A stretch of 64,000 nt of DNA from Cacajao melanocephalus (lineage: Eukaryota; Chordata; Mammalia; Primates; Pitheciidae): positions 46,295 to 110,294 of the forward strand of contig CAUYLG010005125.1 in NCBI GenBank assembly GCA_963573385.1. The letters run 5' to 3'. The position numbers and the translations under genes are program-made. How positions within the stretch are numbered: the stretch's first letter is position 1; each line of letters starts with the position of its first letter. Below the pieces are notes generated by a model. The model had not been told where the DNA came from. It saw nothing but the letters and a program-made list of their open reading frames with translations, and ran no database searches. Shown here piece by piece: positions 50,896 through 62,700 of the stretch.

Positions 50896-53594
50896 AAGAA
50901 AAGTGACCTGCTATAGGGGCCACCTTTAAAGAGTGGGTGGGAATTGAAATAGGAAAGGAAAAAAGGATTCCTCACTTCATTTTTTTAAAAGGTGACTATA
51001 AAGCTGTTTCTCTAGAAATACATCCTAAAGTCAACCACAATATTATCAGAACAATAACAAGTTATGCCTCTCTGACAAATTTAAATAATTTACTGACACA
51101 ATATAAATATTACATCTATATTCCCCATTTTCTTTTCTTCCTCCCAGCCAAGAATTTCAAAATGAGAAAAATAAGTTTGGCATCTGAAAGTAAAAAATCA
51201 AAACAAATGCATAATTGGTCAGTGCAGTAGTAAGTAAATCCTATATTAACTGAATACCCTCTACAATGAAACCAGCTTGTTTCAGATATTTATAGCACTT
51301 AATTCTGTGAGGTTAAAGTATATATAAGGTTATAAATTTGCTACATCATTTGCACTTTGCCTATAAAACATTAATACATCAAGTTGATTGAAGTGTCCAG
51401 ATGTTTTGGTGTGATACAATAACATCCTTAGACTACCAAGTACTTCACAGTAATAATTGTACTTTAAACAGCTGATAGAATCATTTTATTACTGACAGCT
51501 CTCAAGCCTAATTTGGGTGGAATATTGTTCTCCTGAAATAAAACTATTTGCTGACTCGTTTTTTTTGGAGAAAATAATAAAATGCACTCATGCCTCCAGC
51601 TGCTTCTTATTGAAACTCTGTAACGTCTGCAGATATAAAAGTTTCATATCTACACTGGCTATAAGACTACCAGAATTCTTTTTTATCTTTCCTACTGACC
51701 AGCTGAGTGACCCTGAAAAAACCATAGCATAATTCTTGCCTCAGTTCTTTCATATGTGAAATTCAGACATTTTCTAGGTGATTATCAAGGATCTTTATAG
51801 TTCTACTATTTTGTGACCTTATAATTTGAAACCACACCTAAAAACAATGTCATTGCATGAACATCATAGTGAATAATGGCATTCTTAACTGAGCAAAACA
51901 CTGATTTGTACATGGATTTTGATTGTCTCGACATGAAAGCAGGAATGACTGGCCCGATTCAAATCTTTTCTGGGCCTTTGTAGTACAAAATAATCTGTGC
52001 TGGTATAAAGAGAGTAGGTTACTCACACTGTTTACTTCTTCTATCTTTTCTTACACATTTTCATCCCAGGATATACCATTTTCTTACAAACATGATTGGT
52101 AACCAAGAATGTAGTCACTCAGAGACACATCTCGAGGCTATAATGTTGTAATAATAATCATCATCATATGCTAATAATTGGTGAAGCAATGATCACATGT
52201 CACATACTTTGTCACATAAAAATAACCCTAGAATATGAATATGAATAGGAATTTCATTTCTACTGATGAACAATTTACATTCCAGAGGAACTTGTAAACA
52301 CTGGAAAGTAAAGAAGTTCATTAGTACGAATTATTTGGAGCCTTACAATGTCTCTGGAATACAGCTTCTCAAGGGAGCAAAGAACCTAAAGATTGATGAG
52401 CAAGGACTTTTCTGTGCAAACATCTTTAATCTGGCTCCACAGAAGTCAGAAAAGCAGAATATAATAAGAAACAAAATCCTCCTTCAAGTGAACAATTTCT
52501 TTGTTATTGTCTACACACCTTTTATCATAGCTCTGCCTCTGGTACCAAAAACATCTGGTATTTATGTTGTAACATATTTCTTTTTTCAGTTGGAATGGTA
52601 AGAAAAAAATATAGAGTAGGGTCAGAGAATTGGGAGTTCCATCATTAAATTCATTGCAATAGTAATAACATTTCACCTCCAATCTCTACCAATCAACTTA
52701 AGAATGTATTTTAATTTTTTAAAGCAAAATGCATAGAGATATCCAAAAATGTACTATCAGTTCTACTTCCTCACGGTAGTTTTACTTCAGAATAATCCCC
52801 AACTACAGGAAATGATTGTACGGGAGTCTGCGTTTGATAGGAATCACAAAGAAGAAAGAACAGGCATAGACAGGTTCTACACCAGGGCAGGCTTTTAAAA
52901 CCTATCACTAAACAAATAATAGCAGAACACCAAGTGAGACATAAGTTAAACTCAGCAACCACTTTATACTAGAATGTTTGTCAGAAACCCAGAAAACAAG
53001 GTGAAACATATCAATGGGTAGAAGAAAAACCATTTTTGTGAGACCATGCCATTCAAAAAGAATCATGGCAGGACACAGGTTGATATGTTGATAGCCTATT
53101 ACTTGAGCTGATAAGAGTGAAAAAAGATTTGTCATAACATTAGAGGGAGACTTGAGAGATATTCTTATTTTTGCCAGATTCTTTCATCAGATGTCACTTT
53201 CCTTCAAAGTACCCTTTTCCCTTGGCATAGCTCTCAAGATTTCTTGTATTTTAAAAATCTGGTTTGAAAGCAAGTTCTGAATAGAATTTTGTATCTTCAT
53301 TGATGGTTGTTTTGACTGAACAAACACAGCTTAGGGAAGACCGTCAAAAGTCATTTGACCACAGACTGAGTCTGTGTGATAAAACCAACTGGCCCTTAAT
53401 ATGGAAGACTCTGGTGGCATAGTACACAGAACACAATTTACTAAGATCATCTTGAAGTCATGGATAAGTCCGTTGGGAAAAGCAGGAGTACACATTAATT
53501 AATGTATACAATATACTTTGGGTTGGATACTTTTATACCACATTTTAAGACCTACATATTAGTTTTATTACAACAAACATGCTATGTTCCATGG
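50896..53594. other. Unassigned sequence
   Basis: About 2.7 kb without a recognised repeat except copy 2 of the 61-base duplication. A 111-codon frame at 52266-52601 shows no domain. A weak MIR-like AATAATAATCATCATC stretch near 52150 was too little to call. Confidence 0.4.
51630..51690 (+). repeat. 61-base local duplication, copy 2
   Basis: Direct duplicate of 50178-50238 with three substitutions. It starts at CAGATATAAAAGTTTC and ends TTTTTTATCTTT. Confidence 0.93.
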
Positions 53595-54360
53595 ACACCA
53601 AAACAGCATGGTACTGTTATAAAATAGGCATATAGAACAAATGGAACAAAACAGAGAACCCAGAAATAAAGCCAAATACTGACAGCGAACTGACGGTTGA
53701 AAAAGCAAACAAACACATAAAGCAAGGACAGGACACCTTATTCAACAAGCGGTGCTAAGATAATTGGCAAGCCATGTGGAGGAAAATGAAACTAGATCCT
53801 CACCTCTCACCTTATACAAAATCAAGTTAATATGGATCAAAGAATTAAATCTAAGACCTGAAACCATTAAAAATCTATAAAATAACATTAAAAAATACCC
53901 TTCTACATATTGCCTTAGGAAAAGGTTTCATGACCAAGAACCCCAGAGAATCCAATAAAAACAAACATAAACAGGTGAGACTTAACTAAACAGCTTTTCC
54001 ATGGCAAAAGGAACAGTCAGCAGAATATACGGATAACACGCAGAGTGGGAGAAAAACTTCATAATCTGTACATCTAACAAAGGACTAATATCCAGAATCT
54101 ACAAGGAACTCAAACAAATCAGAAAGCAAAAAACAAATAATTCCATTAAATAGTAGGCTTAGAGGAGGAACAGACAATCCTCAAAAGAAGATTGTACAAA
54201 TGGCTAGCAAACATATGAAAAAAATCCTCGACATTATTAATTTTCAGGAAAATGCAAATAAATCAAAACAACAATGCATTACCTTACTCTTGCATGAATG
54301 GACATAATCCAAAAATCAAAACATAATACGTGTTGGCATGGATGTGTTGAAAAAGGATTT

Positions 54361-54441
54361 TACCCTATTGCTGGGAATGTAAACTAGTACAACCACTAGT
54401 TGTACCCTGTTGTTGGGAATGCAAATTAGTACAACCACTAT
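54361..54441 (+). repeat. Tandem duplication in L1
   Basis: A unit of about 43 bases occurs twice: TACCCTATTGCTGGGAATG and TACCCTGTTGTTGGGAATG, each continuing to AGTACAACCACTA. Normal L1s have only one copy. Confidence 0.9.
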
Positions 54442-54553
54442 GGAAAACAGTGTGCAGATTCCTAAAGAACTAAAAGGAGACCTACCATTTGATCCAGCAA
54501 TCCCACTCCTGGGTATCTACCCAGAGGAAAAGAAGTCATTAAATAAGAAAAGA

Positions 54554-55028
54554 TACTTGCACATGCATGTTTATAACAGCACAATTAGCAATTGCAAAAA
54601 CATGGAACCATCCCAAATACCTACCAATCAATGAGATTAAGAAAATATGGTGTGTGTGTATATATACATAAATATATAAATATTTACAGTAGATTAAGAA
54701 TATATGGGGTGTGTGTGTAAAAAGAATATATTACAAACATACATTTTCTTAATCTACTCATTGTGTGTGTGTATATATATATATATATGCATATTCTTTT
54801 TATATATATATATATAAAAAGAATATATGGTGTGTGTGTATATAAAGAATGTATGGTGTGTGTGTGTATAGATCTCTAAATATATATGTATATAATTCCT
54901 ACTATACACACACACACACACACCCCACCCCCATATATTCTTTATCTACTCACTGACTGATGGGTATTTGGGATGGTTCTGTATTTTTGCAATTGCTAAT
55001 TGTGCTGCTATAAACGTGTGCAAGTATT
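54554..55028. repeat. Long inverted repeat with microsatellite loop
   Basis: Arm 1 (54554-54650) is ordinary L1 ORF2 sequence. Arm 2 (54931-55028) is its reverse complement at roughly 85-90 percent, including CAATTGCTAATTGTGCTG, TATTTGGGATGGTTC and the CCATAT end. The 280-base loop is TG/TA microsatellite with further copies of the arm end. Confidence 0.9.
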
Positions 55029-55135
55029 AATGTGCGTGTGTGTGTATGTGTGTAGTAGGAATGATTTTATACACACACACACACACATAATTTTCTTAAT
55101 CTACTCATTGATGTATATACACGCACACACACACC
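54651..55135. repeat. TG/TA/CA microsatellite and fold-back block
   Basis: Interleaved (TG)n, (TA)n and (CA)n runs with repeated AGATTAAGAA and its reverse complement TTCTTAATCT (54691, 54747 and 55093). ATTCCTACTATACACACAC (54896) is the reverse complement of the GTGTAGTAGGAAT region (55051). Confidence 0.9.
54791..54826. repeat. 36-base perfect palindrome
   Basis: Fully self-complementary: ATATTCTTTTT, seven AT units, AAAAAGAATAT. Within the fold-back block. Confidence 0.97.
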
Positions 55136-55794
55136 CCATGAAATACTGCTCAGCCATTAAAAGGAATGAAATAATGGCGTTTGCAGCAACTTGTATGAAA
55201 TTAGAGATATTATTCTAAGTGAAATAAAGCAGGAATGGAGAACCAAACATCACATATTCTCAGTCATAGGTGGGAGCTAAGGTATGAGAATGCAAAGGCA
55301 TAAGAATTATATAAGAAACTTTGGGGACTTGGGGAAAATGGTGGGAAGCAGGTGAGGGATAAAGGACTACACACTGGGTACAGTGTACACTGCTTGTGTG
55401 ATGGATGCACCAAAATATCAGAAGTTATCACTAAATATCTTATTCATGTAACCAAACACCATTTGTTCCCCCCAAATCTATTGAAATAAAATTTTAAAAA
55501 TTTAATAAGTTGAAATCTTGTTTTATTACCCAATAATGTGCAAAACAGATAAAAGGTAATGGATGATGTAGGTGTCAGAAGTTTGTGATGTTAAGGGATG
55601 TGAGAAGATCAAGCATTGAATGAGGGTGAAGGTTCAGCCTAGGGACAAATGAAATGGCCTTGGATGGACAGCAGATGTCTGTTAAGCACATTACTTGGTC
55701 ACGAAAAATAACAATAAGCACTTCAGAATTTATAATTAACCATATGAACTGTGTCAAATATGTTCCAACAAAACACACCAACTAAGGATAAAGA

Positions 55795-56020
55795 ATGATC
55801 TCTGGAATCAGAAAAAATATATATATTTAAATTCTAGCTCTACTGGTTTCAATGTATGTGACTTTTAACAAACCACATAATCTCTCTGAGCCTCAGGTTC
55901 CTATCTACAAAATAGGGATAATCACATAGGCAATGGAAGGGAAGTTTATGCTAAGGATTAACATGATATTTGTAAAAAATATAGTATAATGTCTGACACC
56001 AAGTAAACCCCAAATCTGTG
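55795..56020 (+). mobile_element. MIR SINE
   Basis: Sense MIR: CTCTGGAATCAGA, AAATTCTAGCTCTACTGG, TATGTGACTTTTAACAAACC, CTCTCTGAGCCTCAGGTTC, CTACAAAATAGGGATAATCA, GGATTAACATGATATTTG. A small TA expansion (55816-55828) lies near the start. Confidence 0.88.
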
Positions 56021-56035
56021 ATATATACATAGTGG

Positions 56036-56364
56036 ATAACATTTAGTAGCTTCAGTGATGTGATTATCTTGAATAACTGGGGAAAGAAATGTAAAGCTAA
56101 GAAGAGGATTCCTTCTAAGATTACTGTACAACTGATAAGAATCAAGAAAGACAAGCATTGGATGAGTTCACTGTTATAAAATATCTCATATTAATTAATA
56201 TGTCTGCTTAGCTTACATTAAACATTTTTGTCCTCATGGAATCTAGAAAATTCATTTGGGGCCAAGCAAAATCTGCAATTTAAGCCATAGATGAATTTAT
56301 ACAATGATGGTGGTACTGGTGGTGGTAGTGGTGGTGGTGATGGTAAAGATGATGTGCAAGATAA
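56036..56364. other. Unassigned sequence with a GGT microsatellite
   Basis: Contains an imperfect trinucleotide repeat, GATGGTGGTACTGGTGGTGG and onward, at 56303-56354. Nothing else recognised. Confidence 0.6.
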
Positions 56365-56615
56365 AAGTATCCAGCATTTATTAATTGCTCATTATTTCCC
56401 AACTTCTAAGTGTTATGTATACTACATCATTAATCTTCACAAGAACTGTAAGAGTTAGGTATTAAAATTGTTCCTTATATACATATGAAAAAAGTGAAGC
56501 CAGGTAGTAACTTGCTCAAAGTCTCACAGCTAGCATGTGTTAAAAATTGTGATTAAAATCCATTAGTTTAACACAAGAATCTTTATTCTTAACAATTATA
56601 TACTGCCTCCTAGAA
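56365..56615 (-). mobile_element. MIR SINE
   Basis: Antisense MIR: CCAGCATTTATTAATTGCTC, TAATCTTCACAAGAACTGTA, AGTTAGGTATTAAAATTGTT, AAAAAGTGAAGCCAGGTAGT, AACTTGCTCAAAGTCTCACA, GCTAGCATGTGTTAAAAATT, and CTGCCTCC at the end. Confidence 0.85.
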
Positions 56616-56760
56616 TTCTACCAAAATTACCTGTTATTTAACCCTTTCCATCATCTACATATTTAACCATAAGCAAGCCTCGATAATTTTAACTCTCATT
56701 TTTTTAATGTAAATCCAAGGTTATCTCCTACAAGGACTCCAGAAATTGTAATCTACTGAT

Positions 56761-57066
56761 CTTTTTTTGTTGTTGTTGAGATGGAATCTCACTCTGTTGT
56801 TCAGGCTGGAGTGCAATGACATGATCTCAGCTCACTGCAATCTCCACCTCTGGGTTCAAGCAATTCTCCTGCCTCAGATTCCCCAGTAGCTAGAATTACA
56901 GGCACCCACCACCATACCCAGATAATTTTTCTATTTTTTTTTTTTTTTGTAGAGATGGAGTTTCACCATGTTGGCCAGGATGGTCTCGATCTCCTGACAT
57001 TGTGATCCACCTGTCTTGGCCTCCCAAAGTCCTGGGATTACAGGCATGAGCCACCATGCCTCGCCT
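56761..57066 (-). mobile_element. Alu element, full length
   Basis: Antisense Alu: T-rich tail, GAGATGGAATCTCACTCTGT, AGATTCCCCAGTAGCTAGAA, an enlarged T run of 16 in the inter-arm region, GTAGAGATGGAGTTTCACCA and GGGATTACAGGCATGAGCC. Flanked by CTACTGAT (56753-56760) and CTATTGAT (57067-57074), a target duplication with one mismatch. Confidence 0.96.
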
Positions 57067-57074
57067 CTATTGAT

Positions 57075-57654
57075 ATTCTTACATCTTCTCTTGCTACCTA
57101 TAAAGAGGACTGTAACAAGGATAATAACTAGAAATGAAGTTCAGCTTGAGGAAGAAGAATCTCTTCTTTCCAGTGAAGCTAGAGAGAAATTTCACCATAA
57201 ATTTTGACATGAAATCCGTTAAAAATTATATCAGGAAATAATGCGGTTGCTAAAGTTGAAAGAAATGAAGTGGATTATTCCTTTGAAGGCATTTTGTTCA
57301 AGAATCATCACCATCATTCTAACTCTGCTACTTTATTTTACTTCTTCTGCATTGATTCTTCCAGGGTTAAACCCATGGGAGGAAGGCATTAGGAATTAAA
57401 AAGCACAGTGTCTCATGGTTGGTATAGTTCTAATCTGTTATTGGGTTCTTCTGGATATGACTAGCACTTTTGTCAGCACTTACTTTAGTCAAGTGTTTTT
57501 TGCCTTCAGCAGAGACTTCCTACTGAGTCTCCCTCAATACACAGCACAGCCTCTCTTCTGAATGGCCACATATCACTATTTCTTAAGCCCTGTATCTTAT
57601 GGTCTACCAGTCTTTAAAGGATTCTTTACTCTTTCAGGCAGACGTCATTAGATA
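57075..57654. other. Unassigned sequence
   Basis: Nothing recognised between the Alu and the MaLR internal fragment. Confidence 0.45.
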
Positions 57655-58117
57655 CTCAATCCAAGCCTGTGAATGAAAGCAGCTGGGAGTGGGGCTGAAC
57701 CCTGCAAAGCCACAGGGGCAAGAGCTCCCCAAAACCATGGGAGCATACCACTTGCATCGGTATGACCTGGATGTGAGACATGGAGTCAAAGATCACTTGG
57801 AACTTAAAAGTGTAATAACAGCCCTGCTGGATTTTGGACTTGCATGGGGCCTGTGGCCTCTCTCTTATGGCTAATTTCTCCCATTTGTAACAGGTGTATT
57901 TACCCAATGTCTGTACAGTATATCTAGGAAGTAGCTAACTTGCTTTTGCTTTTACACATTCATAGGCAGAGGGGACTTGCCTTGTCTCAGTTGGGACTTT
58001 GGACTTGGACTTTTTGGTTAATGCTGGAATGAGTAAAGACTTTAAGGGACTCTTGGAAAGGGATGATGGTATTTTGCAATGTGATGATACTAGAGTTGGG
58101 AGGGCTAGCGGTGGAAT
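57655..58117 (+). pseudogene. MaLR (MST/THE1) internal 3' end
   Basis: Sense internal sequence ending exactly at an LTR start: CCCTGCAAAGCCACAGGGGC, AAAACCATGGGAGCATACCA, TGACCTGGATGTGAGACATG, GGACTTGCATGGGGCCTGTG, TTTACCCAATGTCTGTAC, and CTTGCCTTGTCTCAGTTGGG. It is homologous, in opposite orientation, to the 17568-18115 part of the complete MaLR. No open gag frame of any length; the 5' LTR and first two thirds are missing. Confidence 0.9.
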
Positions 58118-58161
58118 GATATGGTTTGCCTGTGTCTCTATCCAAAATTTCATCTTTATTG
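58118..58161 (+). mobile_element. Truncated MaLR 3' LTR
   Basis: TGATATGGTTTGCCTGTGTC starts the LTR, but similarity stops after about 40 bases (TCCAAAATTTCATC). The rest was lost to a deletion or rearrangement. Confidence 0.82.
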
Positions 58162-59239
58162 TTTAGACAAATGGTTTGCATAAAATCATTGGGGAGGTTA
58201 AATTTTAAAGTATATTCTCTGAAAACTTTATATATGACTTTTTGTACATAAAGTAATATGTAATTGGAGTTGAGACTCCATTCTGTATTACCAACAATCA
58301 TATATCTCTCTGAAATTTAATTAGTGTTACTTACCTTATAGTCACAGATTACTGAACCAAGCAAATAACTGGAAAGCATATCTTTTTATTTAGCTACCTA
58401 AAGTATTTACTTTAATATAAGCCCTCCTCTCCTGATTGTGTAAAATGCTCAGAGATATCTTTCTTGTTTTTGCTACCTATTCCATTTCATATAGAGGTTT
58501 GATGTTTGCATCCTAATTTTCTAACCTTGAATGCTGGGGTCTTCCATATATTTAATGAAGTCTGGTAATAAATCTTCAGTTCTCCTCAAGTAAGCAATCC
58601 TACTGCAGACTCAGCTCTCTCTCCCTTGACATTCCTGAAGCCCAAATAAGATTTGTGCTCTGACAGGGTGAGCATTTACTTTATCAGAAAGCATATTAGG
58701 GTGGGCATGTCTCAGGATAATGTGCACCAGAATCAGAGAGGATGACTAATTTGTTCTGCTATTAAGCAAATAATAAAATGATTTAGGCATATAGATATGA
58801 AACAGCCAGCACTTTACAAATTATATGTAGCATATTTCATTTTAAATCTGGCCAAGTCCAAGAACCTTTTATGTATTAAATGACATTTACAGGAAAGATA
58901 AGACTTTATCCAGAACTTAGAAATGTTTACCTAAGATGAGGTAAGAAGATAACAACTAAAAATTATTTGAAGGTATTGTAAGTCATTTACATTTTGTAAA
59001 GTTTTTTTTTAATAATAGTCAAGCTTAGCCAATTTATTCCATGTTTAGAAGTTCTTTTCAAATAGCAAAATGTCATGGAACACACATAAAAAAGCAATGT
59101 AAGAATGTTTATTTGAATTTTTTTCTAAATAATAACTTGCTGATCACCTATTTTTCATGTGTATACATGCAGGTGGGTATATCTCTATTCAGGAAACACT
59201 AATTATCTTTAAAACTGGCTAATGCTTATGAGTCATGTT
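58162..59239. other. Unassigned sequence
   Basis: AT-rich, nothing recognised. Confidence 0.45.
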
Positions 59240-59755
59240 CTTTGCTAGGATTGTACATTGGTGCACTATTTCTTGAAATAATTAGAAAACATGTATCAAG
59301 AATCTTTAAAAAATGCAAATGTTCTTTGAAGGGACAAATCCACTTTGGATATCCAAACAAATATCTTGAAAAGTCATCAATGACCTATAAACTAAAATGT
59401 TTATCACAATATAACATTTATATTTAGAATAATTCTGGAAATATCCAAAATTTTGAACAAAGAAGAAGTAATTAAATCTTAATACTATCATATGATAAAA
59501 CATCATGCTATTATAAAAAATTGTATTTTCAAAGTTTTAATTGCATGGAGAGAAATACGTATACTAAAATTTTAAATGAAAAAGCCAGACATAAATTTAC
59601 ATATATCATATAGGAGTAGCGTAGAAGTCAATTATTTAAAATAATTACTTTGTTTTCCCTGTTTGAGAAATTATTTTCTTCTTCAAGATTTTAGATTTTT
59701 TACATTGTACAAGGCAAATGTGTCTCTCTTGCAATCAGAAAAGTAGCATATTAAA
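59240..59755 (+). mobile_element. Old LINE-1 (L1M) 3' end
   Basis: Diverged sense L1M: ATATAACATTTATATTTAG, GGAAATATCCAAAATTTTGA, AGTAATTAAATCTTAATACT, ATCATGCTATTATAAAAAAT, TTTTAATTGCATGGAGAGAA, GAAAAAGCCAGACATAAATT, then a 3' UTR block TTATTTTCTTCTTCAAGATT and the closing TTGCAATCAGAAAAGTAG. Same layout as the copy at 23.8 kb. Left boundary uncertain. Confidence 0.55.
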
Positions 59756-62700
59756 GATAATCATTATATAAGTTGATTAACAGGGACCATAACACTATAC
59801 TGATCACATACCCGTAAATCAAAATATATATTAAAATTTCTAAAGGCCTTTTGAAAACTAATTATGCAGATTATGGGAGCAATAACTCTAAATTTGTTTT
59901 TTGAAAATTATAGGTAATTTTGCAGACCTACTTAATATCTCCTTCACTTTAGATCTGTCTTCCTTGACCTATGCTGTTTATAAACGTTTTATAAGGAATT
60001 AACATTTAATGTTTCATGGACAAAAGATCTATACTTTTAAATGAAATTTTTCCAGCAAATTCTTTTATCTTTAGTTTTCCTATGGTTTTTGCATCATTGC
60101 AAAGGTACTAGTTGTCTTTTTGTATGATAAACAAAGTACTTTCAAAGCACTCTAAATGGCCAAAATGCATAAGAATCAAACTTCATTGTAGCCCTTCTGA
60201 ATTATGATTTTGACAAAGGTAATATCACGACTCTTATACAAACATAAAATGAACTACATTAAACATTTCTTTCAACATATTAATGAGATTAATAAGCTAG
60301 AAATACTGGTTAAAATGAGAATTTGACTACCAGAGGCTAATATTCTGTACTAGACAAAATTAGTTTTTCTTGCTAGAGTCAGGAACCATTTGCATTGCCC
60401 TGAGTTTTCCACAGCTTAAAAAACTAGGCAATAAAAAGTCATTCAAAGATGCACCCCACTAGAATCATATAATCCTATGTAATATCCTTTGCCTATTTCC
60501 AAGAGCCAGAAAATATTTTCTGACAGTTTCAACTATTATTTCTGATGGATTTAGGTGGAACATTAAAAATTATCAGACAAGAAAAATGTTCTTTCTACCA
60601 GAACAAAAACTTATCTCTCTCACAAAAGTATTTGAGCTTCGTCTTTCATAGATCATACACCTATTGGTTATCAGCCTTTGTGTCTTGGTTGCTGTCTTCA
60701 ACATTCTTCCCATTCTTTCTATAATTAAAGAGTACACACGGCCTGATTTTAAAAAAGTACCTACGTAATATGGAGAAATATTTCATAAGAAAGCAGAATA
60801 CGAGTTCAGGTTGTAGTTTTAAGGCTGTTTGCCTTTTTTCCTGCTGTCACTAGACAGTGACATGTGAGTGAGTGGCATGCTCCAGTGAGTGGCATGAAGT
60901 ATATACCAAACAAATATTCATGGAATGAAAATGGGAGACCAAAAAATCCTCTTTTTGTTACAATATTTTAATCCTTAAGGAGATATAATGGAGAGTATAC
61001 TACACTTCCTGGAAACTGAGAATAAATTTTTGAATCTAAATTGATAATTAACATTTTTCTTCCTGAAAGATTGTTTAATTGTAGGGAAAGATGCCAGTAA
61101 GAAGACAGAAATTTTACTCTGAGTTAGAGAAAAATGAAAGAATTACAGGGATTTTTGTTAAAGAATAATTCCTGTTACAGGGAATGTTTACACCAAATTC
61201 TCCCTCCTTCCTATCAACATTTTAGGCTGTGAGAAATTTGGAGCAATTTTCTCAAAATGGGGACCCTTAAAAAACATTATTTGGAAAACGGATAGAGAGG
61301 TGGTTAGAAATGTCTAATCACTTGGAGGCAATTACAGAGTGGCAGAAAGTGCTAGAGGGAACAGCTTCCTTTCCAATGGAAGCAAAAAGAGCTGTGGTCC
61401 TCAGGGAATAAATGGTGCGCAATGCATGATTTTGTGGCCACTATGGAACCAAAACAAGATTTGCTAATGTAACATCAAACATGGGGCACAAGTGTAAAAA
61501 TAATAGTAAGTAGCAGTAACATTAGTATTATTAGCATGGGATAAGAGATAGCAACAGCAAACCCAGCAGTACTGGTATCCAGAAACCTTGGATAAGTAAC
61601 AACTTTCTCCCACTAAACATTCTAAACAGAAAGGTAAGTACAAAACTAGACATATGGCAAATACTGGTCCAAACAAAAGTGGCTACTCCAATTTTAAAAA
61701 TAATGGTTTGGATTATACCCACATGTCTCTATGATGAGGCCAAAATTTTTATTTTCCCTATGCCCAGAGATGTAAAAGCTACATTCATCTTCTTAGATGT
61801 TCTCCATGGCCTCCTCCGTTGAAGTGACTGAGCCTGAGGACTTATGGTGACAAGAGCAAAAATGCACAGCACACCAGTGTAGCTGGGCCACAGATGCTGC
61901 ATGAAGGCTCTAAGTGCTTGTAGTTATTTCTATTGCCAAACCTAAAACTAGATAGCCTTGACTCCAGGGTTGCTAAGCCTCCTACGTAGTAACAGACGAC
62001 AATCAGAAACTGAGAAGCTGAGAAACTACTAATAATAATCCAGTCATGTGGCAAGTGCATTAAAAACTGCAGATGTTGATAAGTACATTAAATGTCAACT
62101 CATATTATTTGTATTCTGTTAAGTTTCATGAAGCGTTTTGAATTTCCAGTGAATTGGGGTTACATAGTTTCCCCACATCAACTCCTTAATATTGGCTTAT
62201 TTTATCTTCTGTTTAAAAAGCATGCTCTGGTAAAGAACTGTAAACCAGGATCAACTGTATTATCCACAAGCACACTAATATCTGGCTAAAACACTTGCTA
62301 ATATGACAAGCTTTGTTCTCCCTCAAGCACACGTAAGCTGCTTCTCTATAGAATAAAATTGCTGCTAAATGCAAAGACTTCTTAACTTTATAAGATTTTC
62401 ACAAATTCCCAATAAATTAAGAATTACAAAGTTGTCTTTCACTGGAAATATGAAGCAATTTCCCAAACATATATGTACAAAGTCTATCAAATAAATCCTG
62501 AAATGTTTGGCCCAATATTTAAAGAATCTTCTCAACTGGTCTTTTATAATCTTTTCATTATTAGTTAATCTGGAGTTCAGCAATTTTACTGTAATCATGC
62601 TACCTGCCTTGGGATCTCCCCAGAAAAAAACTCCTGACAAAGTATCATATATTTCTTGAATAGCCTCATGCTTCTAATCCTACCTATTATGTTATCTCAG

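Larger units (their letters stand above)
53595..55503 (+). mobile_element. LINE-1 3' end (older L1P/L1MA), rearranged inside
   Basis: Diverged ORF2 C-terminal half and 3' UTR: ACCAAAACAGCATGGTACTG, GCAAGCCATGTGGAGGAAAA, GGACTAATATCCAGAATCTA, CTACCATTTGATCCAGCAAT, then after a microsatellite block GAAATACTGCTCAGCCATTA, GTGGGAGCTAAGGTATGAG, GGTGCACCAAAATATCAG, and the end CATGTAACCAAACACC with ATTGAAATAAAATTTTAAAA. One recognisable frame piece (54410-54634) carries LPFDPAIPLLGIYPEEKKS. Two local changes interrupt it: a tandem duplication near 54361-54441 and a 490-base repeat/inversion block at 54645-55135. Confidence 0.9.

Noticed and set aside
52140..52260. MIR-like ATAATAATCATCATC segment
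   Set aside because: Only a simple ATAATA run and weak TCACATACTTTGTC similarity; not enough ordered MIR blocks.
62365..62640. 91-codon minus-strand frame
   Set aside because: No motif recognised and no neighbours suggesting an exon; treated as chance.
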